From Pseudomonadales bacterium (GTDB lineage: Bacteria; Pseudomonadota; Gammaproteobacteria; Pseudomonadales; Ketobacteraceae), in NCBI GenBank assembly GCA_020062665.1, contig JAGUVW010000043.1, forward strand, positions 62,001 to 126,000: a stretch of 64,000 nt of DNA, read 5' to 3'. Every line of letters starts with the position of its first letter. Position 1 is the stretch's first letter. Made by a program: the position numbers and the translations under genes. This document shows positions 21,165 to 30,556 of the stretch, piece after piece. The notes below the pieces were generated by a model. That model saw only the letters and a list, made by a program, of their open reading frames with translations, searched no databases and had not been told where the DNA came from.

Positions 21165-21774
21165 TTTCCACTCCTTGCATGAATGCAGTGATCAGTTGTG
21201 TATCTTTGATGCCTTTGGCCTGTTCCACCCCGCCGCTGACATCGACCGCCCAGGGCTTCACTTGCGCGATGGCCTGGGACACGTTGTGGGGATTGAGTCC
21301 GCCCGCCAGGATGACAGGTTTGGACAGGGATTGGGGGATGCGCGACCAGTCGAAGGTTTCGCCGGTGCCGCCGGCCTTGCCGGCCACGAAGGTGTCGAGC
21401 AGCAGGCCCCGGCTACTATGATAAGTCCGCGCCATCTGCGCAAGGTCTATGTCGTCGCGCATGCGGATGGCCTTGGTGTAGGGCTTGCCGTAGCGGATGC
21501 AATCGGGTTCAGGCTCGTCGCCGTGGAATTGCAGCAGATCCAGCGGTACGGTTTTCAGAACACGCTCGATAAAGGCCGGCTCGGCGTCCACGAACAGGCC
21601 CACCGTGGTGATATAGGCCGGCAGTTGCTGGAGGATTGCGGCCGCTGCGGCCGGCTCGATGTTGCGGGGACTGGGGCCATAGAACACGAAGCCAAGCGCG
21701 TCTGCTCCCGCCGTAGCCGCCGCCAGGGCGTCTTCCAGCCGGGTTATGCCGCAGATTTTGACCCGTGTTCTCAC
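21145..21774 (-). CDS. trpF: Phosphoribosylanthranilate isomerase
   Basis: The 209-residue protein starts at GTG 21774 ([12 protein letters not shown]) with GAGG five bases upstream. The frame is open further upstream, but the longer start would add 35 residues unlike the family. KICGIT and the DVSGGVE motif are the TrpF signatures. It isomerises N-(5-phosphoribosyl)anthranilate in tryptophan synthesis. With trpB and trpA it makes a trpFBA operon. Confidence 0.95.
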   Translation of the reverse strand: MRTRVKICGITRLEDALAAATAGADALGFVFYGPSPRNIEPAAAAAILQQLPAYITTVGLFVDAEPAFIERVLKTVPLDLLQFHGDEPEPDCIRYGKPYTKAIRMRDDIDLAQMARTYHSSRGLLLDTFVAGKAGGTGETFDWSRIPQSLSKPVILAGGLNPHNVSQAIAQVKPWAVDVSGGVEQAKGIKDTQLITAFMQGVESGSQRA

Positions 21775-21909
21775 CAAAACCTCAAAAATTTCAAACGGAT
21801 GACAGCGCTTTGGACTGTCGGAACGAATGCAGGGATGGCAGTGTAACAGACTTCCCGCCCCCTGCGCAGCCGGGAACATCGGGTCAGCCTGTTGTCTAGA
21901 TTTCGAGGA

Positions 21910-22698
21910 TTACAGCGGCATAAAAGGAGCGTCGGGCTCAGCCTTGGGAATGTCGAACTTCTCGGGATAATGGACGCGCATGAAGTACAGTCCATAAGGC
22001 CCAGCCGTCGGGGCGCCCTGTTTGCGATCCTTCGACTGCAGTACGTGCTGCACCCAATCCACCGGCTGCTTTCCACACCCCACGGCCATCAGCACACCGG
22101 CAATATTGCGCACCATATGATGCAGAAAAGCATTCGCCTGCACATCGATCACGATCAGGTGGCCACGGGCGTAGACATCGATCTTCTGCACCTCCTTCAC
22201 CGGCGACTTGGCCTGGCATCCGGTGGCGCGAAAGGCGCTGAAATCATGCTCCCCCAGCAAATAACGGGAAGCCTGCTGCATCAGACCCAGATCCAGCGGA
22301 CGGAATTGCCAGGTCAGGTGTTTGATGCCCAGCGCTGGCCGCACGGGATGGTTGTAGATGACGTAGCGATAGGCGCGGGCCTGGGCGGAAAAGCGGGCGT
22401 GGAATTCTTCGTCCACTACCTTGGCCCAGCGCACCGAGATGGAATCCGGCAGATTGGTATTACAGCCGAAGATCCAGCCGTACATGTCCCGTACCGACGG
22501 CGTGTCGAAATGCACCACCTGCCCCACCCCATGCACGCCGGCGTCGGTGCGCCCGGCGCAGTGCACCAGCACATCGTGATCCGCCACTTTAGCGATGGCG
22601 TTTTCAAGCTTTTCCTGGATGGTGTTGGGGTCGTGGCCCTGACGCTGCCAGCCGCCAAAGCTGCTGCCGTCGTATTCCACGCCTAACGCGATTCGCAT
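21910..22698 (-). CDS. truA: tRNA pseudouridine(38-40) synthase
   Basis: The 262-residue protein has the catalytic aspartate in CAGRTDAGVHGVGQ and the N terminus MRIALGVEYDGSSFGGWQ. It modifies uridines in the tRNA anticodon arm. ATG 22698 is chosen over an upstream in-frame start because it gives the family N terminus. It lies between fimV and trpF and follows an intrinsic terminator. Confidence 0.95.
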   Translation of the reverse strand: MRIALGVEYDGSSFGGWQRQGHDPNTIQEKLENAIAKVADHDVLVHCAGRTDAGVHGVGQVVHFDTPSVRDMYGWIFGCNTNLPDSISVRWAKVVDEEFHARFSAQARAYRYVIYNHPVRPALGIKHLTWQFRPLDLGLMQQASRYLLGEHDFSAFRATGCQAKSPVKEVQKIDVYARGHLIVIDVQANAFLHHMVRNIAGVLMAVGCGKQPVDWVQHVLQSKDRKQGAPTAGPYGLYFMRVHYPEKFDIPKAEPDAPFMPL

Positions 22699-22732
22699 GG
22701 GTCGAACAATCTCCGCCTTACTCCGCACCAAT

Positions 22733-22761
22733 AAAAAAGAGGGCTCGAAGCCCTCTTCTTT
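22733..22761 (-). terminator. Intrinsic terminator after fimV
   Basis: A 9-pair perfect stem (22737-22745 with 22749-22757, loop of 3) is followed on the minus strand by a run of T residues (the plus strand shows ATAAAAAA at 22731-22738). It lies 34 bases after the fimV stop and before truA, so it would separate the two genes. Confidence 0.88.
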
Positions 22762-22794
22762 TCGTGCGCATGGTAAGTGCTGGCGCGGGCCGGA

Positions 22795-25700
22795 TCAAGA
22801 TTCCAGCCGCATCAGCAAGTCCTTGGCTTCCTGTTTTTGGTTGTCGCTGCCTTCGATGATGACCTCATCCAGGATGTCGCGGGCGCCGTCACGATCGCCC
22901 ATGTCGATATAGGCGCGGGCCAGATCCAGTTTGGTGGATGTTTCATCTGCGTCGGAGAGGAAATCCAGTTCATCCTCGGCGCTGCTGGAGAAATCGTTGG
23001 CGGCAGGCTGCATCGGAGCAGCGGTGACCACGGGCGCAGAGGGCGCAGCCGGAGCGCTGAACGCAGGTGCCGACAACACGGTGGCATCTTCGTCCGCTGA
23101 TGCAGACGCCGACTCCAGTCCCACATCAAAATCCAGCTCGTCGGCCAGTTGCGCAGCCGCTGCGGAATCCAGCATGGGCTCATCGCCAGCCGCAGGCGCC
23201 GGTGCACTGGGTGTGAAAGCGATAGTGCGGTCTTCTTCGAAATCGAAGGACTCGGGCTCTGCGGCAGGTGCGCTCGCAGCAGGCGTCGCGGGTGCGCCTA
23301 CATCAAAGTCCAGATCGAAATCCAGGCTGTTGTCTTCGGTCGCAGGAGCAGTAGGCGCGGCTTCCATCTGATCAAAATCCAGCGACAGGTCAGCGTCAAA
23401 AGCTGCGCTGGATTCAGACGACTTGGCAACGCTGGTATCGACGTCATCGAGAGAAAATTCCGCGTCGAAGTCCAGCGCTTCTGCTGCGCTCTCTTCCTGG
23501 GCTGCCGGCGCGGCGAAGGCATCGGTACCGCCCATGTCCAGATCAAAGTCCAGACTGTTGTCTTCGCGTGCTCGCTGAGCCGGTGCCGGCGCTTCGGTGT
23601 CGAAAGAGAGATCGAAATCCAGGGCCGCTTCCGCGGCAGGCGCGACCTTGTCGGCCTTGGAAGCGAAACTGGAACCTGTGTCTTCCAGATCACCCAGATC
23701 GAAGTCGAGGCCGCTATCGCCTTCCTGATCCAGCGCCGATGATGCCACCACGGTAGCGTCTGCATCATCACTGATATCGAAATCGAAGGACTCGGCATCA
23801 TCCATCGGCTCGGAAACGGCTTCTTCGGCGAAAGCCTGCTCGAAATCGCTGTCGTCGCCACCCATGTCCGGTGCCACCCTGGCGCGCAGCTCGTCGGCCT
23901 TGGCCAGCAACGCGGTAGCCCCGAGTGCCTGCAGCGCGCGGTAGTGGGTCATGAAGGTCTGGGGTTCTTTCGCATCGGCGCACACTTCGCACAGTTTCAT
24001 GCGGATGTCGGCGCGATTGGGTTCTTTCTCGGCGGCCTTCTGCAGCATCTCGATGGCCTGGGGGTAACGGCCATAGGCGATGTAGATATCAGCTTCGCCC
24101 AGTACGTCAGAAGTCTGGGGAACCGTTTCCTCGACCGGCGCTTCTTCTTCCTCGGCAGCCTGTAGCACCGGCTCGCCCAGATCCACATCCAGATCGTCCT
24201 GAAGCTCGTTACGGGCTTCCGGCAACTGGAAATCCTCGTCGATGGATTCGTCGAAGGATTCTTCCTGCTTCTTGCGACGGGCCGCCATCAGAACCACGGC
24301 CAGAATCAGAACGATGGCACCGCCGCCAATACCCAGGTACAGCGGATTGGACATGAGCTGGGAAAGCAGACCGGGTTCCGGTGCGGGTGCGGGCTGCGGA
24401 GCGACCTCGGCTGGCGGTTGCTGAACGACTGGCTCGACGGACTCTTCCATCACCAGCGCAGACTCCGACACTTCGGGTTCTGCCACTTCAGGCTCGGCGA
24501 CCGGCATTTCTTCTGCAGGAGTTTCCATCGACTCGGGCTGAGCGGCATCAGGTGCCTGAGCGGCTGTATCTTCCTGATAGTTGAAATCCACATCGGGGGA
24601 AACCGGCGTTACTTCCGGTTCTACTGGCGTTTCGGCGACGGGTTCTTCAACGGCGGCACTCACCGGCGCCATATCAGCAGGCGGTGTTGCAACGACAGGC
24701 TCCTCAGCCGGCGCAGCAGCTGCAGCCTGCTCCAAGCTTTCCAGTTCCGCCAGTTTGGCCTGCAGAGCCGCGATCTGCTGATCCTTCAGGCTCAGCACTT
24801 TTTCAGAGGTCTTCAGCTGATCCTGAAGATCACTCATCTTGACCTTCAGATCTTCATTTTCGAGTTTGAATTTGTCGACATTCTCTTCGGCCTGAGCCAG
24901 CTTGTTGCGCAGCTCACCCGATCCACCTTCACTGCCACCCTGACCTGAATCAGCGGTTGCCGCGCTGCCTGCCAGCAGTTTCAGCCGGCCGTCATCGCGC
25001 ACGCGATCCGTCGGCGCAGGACGATCCGCAGTACGTCCGCTCAGATCCATTTGCTGGGCTTCAGGCGCCGCGTCGGTCTTTCTGCCGATGCGCTCGCGCC
25101 AGAGGCGGTTCTGCTCGGCCACCATCTCGATGGCTTCGCGGGAAGAAATTTCCTGAGCCTGGGCTTCAGTGGGCGCGCGCAGTACCTGGCCGCGGCGCAG
25201 CAGGTTGATATTGCCGTCGATGAACGCATCCGGATTGTAACGCTGCAGCGCGATCATGGTCTGCTGCACAGTGACGGCGCTGGACGGTTTCAGATTCTGG
25301 GCAATGCTCCACAGGCTGTCGTTGGCGTTGATCCTGTGGTCACCGCCTCCGCCCACATCCTCTGCCGGTGCAGACGTGTAAGCTGGCGCGGCAGGCGACT
25401 CGGAGGCCGGCTGCGACTGTGATACCGGAGCAGGTGCCGGGCGCGGGGCAGGAGCAGCCTGGGCCTGACGGACGGATTCAGCCTTTTTTGCGCTGTAGAT
25501 CGGAGGATCCACCAGCATGGTGTATTCGCGGAGCAAACGGCCCGCCGGCCAGTTCACTTCCACCAAAAAATTCAGAAAGGGTTCTTTGATGGGTTTGCGG
25601 GAACGCACCTTGATGTACGATCGGCCCTTGTCGCCAATCACGACTTCAAACCGCAGATCAGTGAGGAAGGGATAACGCTCGACGCCGGCTGCATTGAAGT

Positions 25701-25893
25701 CCTCGTTGGAGGCCAGGCCGGGCAGGATCTCGGTTGACGTCAGCTCCCTTACTTGCACCAGTTCGATTTCAGCGTCAAGGGGTTCGCTCAGTGCGGATTT
25801 GAGTTTGATTTCACCCAAGCCCAACGCATTGGCCAATCCAGGAATGAATACTCCGACACCAAGCAAAGCAGCGGCAAGTTTACGAACCATCAT
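22795..25893 (-). CDS. fimV: FimV/HubP-type polar peptidoglycan-binding protein
   Basis: The 1032-residue protein begins with a signal peptide (MMVRKLAAALLGVGVFIPGLANA), then the conserved FimV N-terminal region (LGEIKLKSALSEPLDAEIEL). A LysM-like region lies near residues 188-245 and a coiled coil near 325-395. A transmembrane helix lies near 514-537 (LGIGGGAIVLILAVVLMA), with a TPR-like segment near 600-660. A long acidic stretch of repeated LDFDL-type motifs runs to about residue 930, and the FimV C-terminal domain begins at TKLDLARAYIDMGDRDGARD. FimV organises type IV pilus and polar signalling components. Placement between asd and truA is conserved in Pseudomonas. Confidence 0.95.
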   Translation of the reverse strand: MMVRKLAAALLGVGVFIPGLANALGLGEIKLKSALSEPLDAEIELVQVRELTSTEILPGLASNEDFNAAGVERYPFLTDLRFEVVIGDKGRSYIKVRSRKPIKEPFLNFLVEVNWPAGRLLREYTMLVDPPIYSAKKAESVRQAQAAPAPRPAPAPVSQSQPASESPAAPAYTSAPAEDVGGGGDHRINANDSLWSIAQNLKPSSAVTVQQTMIALQRYNPDAFIDGNINLLRRGQVLRAPTEAQAQEISSREAIEMVAEQNRLWRERIGRKTDAAPEAQQMDLSGRTADRPAPTDRVRDDGRLKLLAGSAATADSGQGGSEGGSGELRNKLAQAEENVDKFKLENEDLKVKMSDLQDQLKTSEKVLSLKDQQIAALQAKLAELESLEQAAAAAPAEEPVVATPPADMAPVSAAVEEPVAETPVEPEVTPVSPDVDFNYQEDTAAQAPDAAQPESMETPAEEMPVAEPEVAEPEVSESALVMEESVEPVVQQPPAEVAPQPAPAPEPGLLSQLMSNPLYLGIGGGAIVLILAVVLMAARRKKQEESFDESIDEDFQLPEARNELQDDLDVDLGEPVLQAAEEEEAPVEETVPQTSDVLGEADIYIAYGRYPQAIEMLQKAAEKEPNRADIRMKLCEVCADAKEPQTFMTHYRALQALGATALLAKADELRARVAPDMGGDDSDFEQAFAEEAVSEPMDDAESFDFDISDDADATVVASSALDQEGDSGLDFDLGDLEDTGSSFASKADKVAPAAEAALDFDLSFDTEAPAPAQRAREDNSLDFDLDMGGTDAFAAPAAQEESAAEALDFDAEFSLDDVDTSVAKSSESSAAFDADLSLDFDQMEAAPTAPATEDNSLDFDLDFDVGAPATPAASAPAAEPESFDFEEDRTIAFTPSAPAPAAGDEPMLDSAAAAQLADELDFDVGLESASASADEDATVLSAPAFSAPAAPSAPVVTAAPMQPAANDFSSSAEDELDFLSDADETSTKLDLARAYIDMGDRDGARDILDEVIIEGSDNQKQEAKDLLMRLES

Positions 25894-26163
25894 CTGTTCC
25901 CTTTTTTTGATCGACCAACGGATGGCACGGCCATCCCGTTTTCTTGCTGTAACGACACTGATTGGATGGATGTGGCCTGACTGGCTGACTAGGCAACCCC
26001 GCCCAATACAACAGGTACTTCAAAGGGATGGCCATCGAAATGAAAGCTACCCCCTAACAAGGATAGCTTTCAATTTTGGGTTGTCAGGCAATTTCTTGAA
26101 TTATCGTGATCAGGTTAGCTGATTATCCTAGAACCAGCCTGACGATTTGAGGATAAGTATCAA
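25894..26163 (-). promoter_or_regulatory. Gap between asd and fimV; fimV leader with hairpins
   Basis: This 270-base gap holds no convincing gene. Two inverted repeats are seen. The first, at 25917-25940, pairs AACGGATGGC with GCCATCCCGTT with a one-base bulge, in what would be the fimV leader. The second, at 26042-26071, pairs GAAAGCTA with TAGCTTTC and could end asd transcription, although the T-tract is poor. A GGGA ribosome-binding site precedes the fimV start. No convincing -35/-10 pair was found. Confidence 0.3.
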
Positions 26164-27186
26164 TTATAAATAGCGTTTTATCAACACTTCGGCGATCTGC
26201 ACGCTGTTGGTGGCGGCGCCCTTGCGGACGTTGTCGGAAACCACCCAAAGGTTGATGCCGCGGGGGTGGGAAATGTCCTCGCGGATGCGGCTGACGAAGG
26301 TATCGTCGTGGTCGGCAGCCTCGGTCACCGGGGTGGCGTAACCGCCGGGCTTGCGCTCATCCAGTACAGTCACGCCCGGCGCCTTCTGCAGCAGGGCACG
26401 CACTTCGTCTGCCGAAATCTTCTTGCGGGTTTCGATATGCACGGCTTCAGAATGGCCGAAGAATACAGGCACCCGCACGCAGGTGGGGTTCACCACGATG
26501 GACTCGTCGCCCATGATTTTCTTGGTTTCCCACACCATCTTCATTTCTTCCTTGGTGTAGCCGTTTTCCTGGAACACGTCGATGTGCGGCAGCACGTTGA
26601 ACGCGATCTGCTTCGGATACACTTCGGCAGTGATCGGCTGGCCGTTGAGGATGTCGGCGGTCTGCTTGGCGAGTTCCTCGATGGCTTCCTTACCGGTGCC
26701 GGAAACAGCCTGGTAAGTCGCCACGTTGATGCGCTCGATACCCACCGCATCGTGAATCGGTTTCAACGCCACCAGCATTTGAATGGTGGAGCAGTTCGGG
26801 TTGGCGATGATGCCACGGGTTTTGTACTCGGCGATCTTGTCGGGGTTTACTTCCGGCACTACCAGCGGGATGTCGGCGTCGTAACGGAAGTGGGACGTGT
26901 TGTCGATCACCACGCAGCCCGCTGCCGCCGCTTTCGGTGCGAACTCTTCGGAAATGGAACCGCCGGCGGAGAACAGACCGATCTGCACCTTGCTGAAATC
27001 GAACGTGGCCAGATTCTCCACCCGGATGTTCTGGCCCTTGAACTGGACGATCTTGCCGGCGGAACGTTCGCTGGCCAGGGCATAGAGTTTGCCAACCGGG
27101 AAATTGCGTTCTTCGAGAACGCGGATCATGGTGTCGCCCACCGCTCCGGTGGCGCCCACAACTGCTACATCGTATGTCTTGCTCAT
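26164..27186 (-). CDS. asd: Aspartate-semialdehyde dehydrogenase
   Basis: The 340-residue enzyme has the N-terminal nucleotide-binding motif VGATGAVGDTMIRVLEER and the catalytic cysteine in ANPNCSTIQ. It reduces aspartyl phosphate to aspartate semialdehyde for lysine/DAP, threonine and methionine synthesis. The length fits the shorter Asd type rather than the 367-residue E. coli type. The cysteine shows it is not the catalytically dead Usg paralogue. It follows leuB by 46 bases and may be part of the leu operon. Confidence 0.95.
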   Translation of the reverse strand: MSKTYDVAVVGATGAVGDTMIRVLEERNFPVGKLYALASERSAGKIVQFKGQNIRVENLATFDFSKVQIGLFSAGGSISEEFAPKAAAAGCVVIDNTSHFRYDADIPLVVPEVNPDKIAEYKTRGIIANPNCSTIQMLVALKPIHDAVGIERINVATYQAVSGTGKEAIEELAKQTADILNGQPITAEVYPKQIAFNVLPHIDVFQENGYTKEEMKMVWETKKIMGDESIVVNPTCVRVPVFFGHSEAVHIETRKKISADEVRALLQKAPGVTVLDERKPGGYATPVTEAADHDDTFVSRIREDISHPRGINLWVVSDNVRKGAATNSVQIAEVLIKRYL

Positions 27187-27232
27187 AACAACCTGCTGTT
27201 TTTATCTGTGTGTGCGGGATTTTGTGCGTCGA

Positions 27233-28318
27233 TCAGCCCTGCATTTTCAGGGCATTGAGAACGGCTTCACCCATCTGGGCTGTGCCGACTTTCTGCGTGC
27301 CGTCAGTATAGATATCGCCGGTGCGGAAACCTTGATCCAGCACAGCGCTGACAGCCTGTTCGATACGGTCAGCAACTCTGCCCTGATTCAGTGAATAACG
27401 CAACATCATGGCGGCGGACAGGATAGTAGCTAACGGGTTCGCAATGCCTTTGCCGGCGATGTCCGGCGCCGAACCGTGACAGGGTTCATACATACCCTTG
27501 CCGGTCTTGTCCAGGGAGGCCGACGGCAACATGCCGATGGAACCGGTGAGCATCGCGGCGGCGTCCGACAGAATGTCGCCAAACATGTTTTCGGTAACCA
27601 TCACGTCGAATTGTTTGGGTGCGCGAATCAGCTGCATGGCGGCGTTATCGACATACATATGGCTGAGCTGAACGTCGGGATATTCCTTGTTGAGTTTCGT
27701 CATGATTTCACGCCAGAGTTCAGTGGCTTCCAGCACATTGGCCTTGTCCACCGAGCACAGCTTTTTGTTACGCTTTCGCGCCATTTCGAAACCGATGCGG
27801 CCGATGCGCTCGATCTCGGATTCCTTGTAAGTCAGCGTGTTGAAACCTTCGCGCTCGCCGTTTTCCAGCGTACGGATGCCGCGCGGTTTGCCGAAGTACA
27901 TGCCGCCCACCAGTTCGCGCACGATCAGGATGTCCAGACCTGCCACCAGTTCGGGCTTCAGGCTGGAGGCGCTGGCCAGTTGCGGGTACAGAATCGCCGG
28001 CCGCAGATTGGCAAACAATTCCAGCGCGGAACGGATGCCCAGCAGACCTTTTTCCGGACGGATCGCGATCGGCAGCGGCTCCCATTTCGGACCGCCCACA
28101 GCACCCAGCAGGATGGAATCGGCTTCCTTCGCCAGCTTCAACGTGGCTTCGGGCAACGGGCCGCCGGTGGCGTCGATGGCGCTGCCACCCAGCAGACCGT
28201 GTTCCAGCTCCAGGCCCAGGCTTTCCTGGTCGTTGAGGAACTGCAGCACCTTCACCGCTTCCGCCATGATCTCGGGGCCGATGCCGTCACCGGGCAGGAT
28301 CAACAGTTTCTTGGTCAT
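27233..28318 (-). CDS. leuB: 3-isopropylmalate dehydrogenase
   Basis: The 361-residue protein has [20 protein letters not shown] at the N terminus and the substrate/metal segment [23 protein letters not shown] split across its centre. It oxidatively decarboxylates 3-isopropylmalate in leucine synthesis. AAGGA six bases before the ATG gives a good ribosome-binding site. It belongs to leuC-leuD-leuB. Confidence 0.96.
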   Translation of the reverse strand: MTKKLLILPGDGIGPEIMAEAVKVLQFLNDQESLGLELEHGLLGGSAIDATGGPLPEATLKLAKEADSILLGAVGGPKWEPLPIAIRPEKGLLGIRSALELFANLRPAILYPQLASASSLKPELVAGLDILIVRELVGGMYFGKPRGIRTLENGEREGFNTLTYKESEIERIGRIGFEMARKRNKKLCSVDKANVLEATELWREIMTKLNKEYPDVQLSHMYVDNAAMQLIRAPKQFDVMVTENMFGDILSDAAAMLTGSIGMLPSASLDKTGKGMYEPCHGSAPDIAGKGIANPLATILSAAMMLRYSLNQGRVADRIEQAVSAVLDQGFRTGDIYTDGTQKVGTAQMGEAVLNALKMQG

Positions 28319-28366
28319 GAATAATCCTTATATTTAGCTTTAAATAATATATATAACTAATTGATT
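28319..28366 (-). promoter_or_regulatory. AT-rich leuD-leuB spacer, possible internal promoter
   Basis: The 48-base gap is strikingly AT-rich (only about seven G/C bases) inside an otherwise GC-rich operon, with runs such as TATATATA. It could be a secondary leuB promoter or an unstructured translation leader. No well-spaced hexamer pair stands out. Confidence 0.25.
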
Positions 28367-29014
28367 TTATTTGATTGCGTCGAACAGCCAAGGCGCTTCC
28401 TGCCGGCGTTTGGTCTCGTAGGCATGGATCGCGTCGGCGTCCTGCAGGGTCAGGCCGATGTCGTCGAGACCGTTCAGCAGGCAATGCTTGCGGAATTCGT
28501 CCACCTCGAACGGGATTTTGGTGCCGTCGGGTTTGACGATCTGCTGGTTGGCCAGGTCGATGGTCAACCTATAGCCTTCGTTCGCCGACACTTCCTTGAA
28601 CAGTTGATCGATTGTTTCTTCTGATAAAACAATCGGTAACAGCGCATTCTTGAAGCTGTTATTGAAGAATATATCGGCGAAGCTGGGGGCCAGCACGGTA
28701 CGGAAACCGAAGTCGGTCAGCGCCCAGGGGGCGTGTTCCCGGCTGGAACCACAGCCGAAGTTCCGGCGGGCCAGCAATACCTGGGCGCCTTTGTAGCGTG
28801 GCAGGTTCAGGACGAAGTCCGGGTTGATTGGACGCTTGGAATTGTCCTGTCCCGGCTGGCCTTCATCCAGGTAACGCAATTCGTCGAACAGGTTGGGGCC
28901 GAAGCCGGCGCGCTTGATCGATTTCAGGAACTGCTTGGGGATGATCAGATCGGTGTCGACGTTGGCGCGGTCGAGGGGCGCGACGATGCCGGTGAACTCA
29001 GTGAATTTTTCCAT
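28367..29014 (-). CDS. leuD: 3-isopropylmalate dehydratase small subunit
   Basis: The 215-residue swivel-domain protein has [16 protein letters not shown] and [15 protein letters not shown], the LeuD signatures. With LeuC it isomerises 2-isopropylmalate to 3-isopropylmalate. It follows leuC by 11 bases. Confidence 0.97.
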   Translation of the reverse strand: MEKFTEFTGIVAPLDRANVDTDLIIPKQFLKSIKRAGFGPNLFDELRYLDEGQPGQDNSKRPINPDFVLNLPRYKGAQVLLARRNFGCGSSREHAPWALTDFGFRTVLAPSFADIFFNNSFKNALLPIVLSEETIDQLFKEVSANEGYRLTIDLANQQIVKPDGTKIPFEVDEFRKHCLLNGLDDIGLTLQDADAIHAYETKRRQEAPWLFDAIK

Positions 29015-29025
29015 GATCGCTCTCC

Positions 29026-30429
29026 TTACAAACTGCGTACGTCAACGAAATGGCCAACGACTGCGGCGGCGGCGGCCATGGCCGGACTCACCAGGTGAGT
29101 GCGTCCACCATAGCCCTGCCGGCCTTCGAAATTGCGGTTGGAAGTTGAGGCGCAGTGCTCGCCCTCGCCCAACCGGTCGGCGTTCATGGCCAGGCACATG
29201 GAGCAACCCGGTTCACGCCATTCGAAGCCGGCTTCGATGAAGATCTTGTGCAGGCCTTCTTCTTCCGCCTGTTTTTTCACCAGACCGGAACCCGGTACCA
29301 CCATGGCTTGTTTCACTTTCGGCGATACCTTGCGGCCTTTGGCCACGGCGGCGGCGGCGCGCAAATCCTCGATGCGGGAGTTGGTGCAGGAACCGATGAA
29401 GACGCGATCCGGCACCACGTCCGACATTTTCATGCCGGGCTTCAGGCCCATGTATTCGTAGGCGCGGCGCATGCCGTCGGCTTTTACCGGATCGTTTTCT
29501 TTATCTGGGTCGGGCAATTGTTCGTCGATGGCCACCACCATTTCCGGCGAGGTACCCCAGCTCACTTGCGGCTGGATCTCGGCGCCGTTCAATTCCACCA
29601 CGGCGTCAAATTTCGCGTCGGGGTCGCTGTGGAGGGTTTTCCAGTAGGCCACGGCTTTGTCCCAGTTCGCGCCTTTGGGGGCGTAGGGGCGGCCTTCGAA
29701 ATAGGCGATGGTTTTGTCGTCCACCGCCACCATGCCGGCGCGGGCGCCCGCTTCGATGGCCATGTTGCAGATGGTCATGCGGCCTTCCATAGACAGGCTT
29801 GAGATCACGTCACCGGCGAATTCGATGGCGTAGCCGGTGCCGCCGGCGGTGCCGATTTTGGCGATGATGGCGAGCACGACATCTTTGGCGGTGACGCCGG
29901 CGCCGAGTTTGCCGTCCACGCGGATCAGCATGGCTTTCATCTTTTTCTGGATCAGACACTGGGTGGCGAGCACGTGCTCCACTTCGGAGGTGCCGATGCC
30001 GTGGGCCAGTGCGCCGAACGCGCCGTGGGTAGCCGTGTGGGAGTCGCCACAGACGATGGTCATGCCGGGCAAGGTGGCGCCCTGCTCCGGGCCTACCACG
30101 TGGACGATGCCCTGACGCTGGTCATGCATTTTGAATTCGACGATGCCGAATTCATCGCAGTTGTCGTCCAGGGTCTGGACCTGGATGCGGGAGACTTCGT
30201 CTTCGATCGGGCCGGAGCGGTCGGTGGTCGGTACGTTGTGATCCGGGGTGGCCAGGTTGGCGTCCAGGCGCCAGGGTTTGCGGCCGGCGAAACGCAGACC
30301 TTCGAAGGCCTGGGGCGAGGTCACCTCGTGCAATAGGTGTCGGTCGATGTAGAGCAATGCGGTGCCGTCGTCGCGCTGTTTGACGAGGTGGGCTTCCCAC
30401 AATTTGTCGTAGAGGGTCTTGCCGGCCAT
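29026..30429 (-). CDS. leuC: 3-isopropylmalate dehydratase large subunit
   Basis: The 467-residue aconitase-family protein has [20 protein letters not shown], and Fe-S cluster cysteines in [11 protein letters not shown] and GCSMCLAMN. It forms isopropylmalate isomerase with LeuD. It is the first gene of leuC-leuD-leuB, divergent from a LysR-type regulator that probably controls it. Confidence 0.97.
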   Translation of the reverse strand: MAGKTLYDKLWEAHLVKQRDDGTALLYIDRHLLHEVTSPQAFEGLRFAGRKPWRLDANLATPDHNVPTTDRSGPIEDEVSRIQVQTLDDNCDEFGIVEFKMHDQRQGIVHVVGPEQGATLPGMTIVCGDSHTATHGAFGALAHGIGTSEVEHVLATQCLIQKKMKAMLIRVDGKLGAGVTAKDVVLAIIAKIGTAGGTGYAIEFAGDVISSLSMEGRMTICNMAIEAGARAGMVAVDDKTIAYFEGRPYAPKGANWDKAVAYWKTLHSDPDAKFDAVVELNGAEIQPQVSWGTSPEMVVAIDEQLPDPDKENDPVKADGMRRAYEYMGLKPGMKMSDVVPDRVFIGSCTNSRIEDLRAAAAVAKGRKVSPKVKQAMVVPGSGLVKKQAEEEGLHKIFIEAGFEWREPGCSMCLAMNADRLGEGEHCASTSNRNFEGRQGYGGRTHLVSPAMAAAAAVVGHFVDVRSL

Positions 30430-30517
30430 GGATGGGTCCTCTCTCTTCTCTTTGGGAATTGCTTGTAAGGAAATGGGGCTGGAATGGTGGGAATGCTACG
30501 CCCGAGGATTCCATAAA

Positions 30518-30555
30518 ACAAATTCATATTTTTCATGGATTGAATTACAATTTGT
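30518..30555. promoter_or_regulatory. Nested inverted repeats in the leuC/LysR divergent region
   Basis: The outer pair is ACAAATT (30518-30524) and AATTTGT (30549-30555). The inner pair is AATTCA (30521-30526) and TGAATT (30541-30546). The AT-rich dyads sit just upstream of the LysR ATG at 30557 and about 90 bases upstream of leuC. LysR-type regulators bind such dyads, often T-N11-A, so this is a likely operator. The regulator-operator pairing is inferred from position. Confidence 0.5.
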
Positions 30556-30556
30556 T

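Noticed and set aside
26164-27186. Usg-type inactive Asd paralogue
   Set aside because: The catalytic cysteine is present in NPNCSTIQ, so it is called asd.
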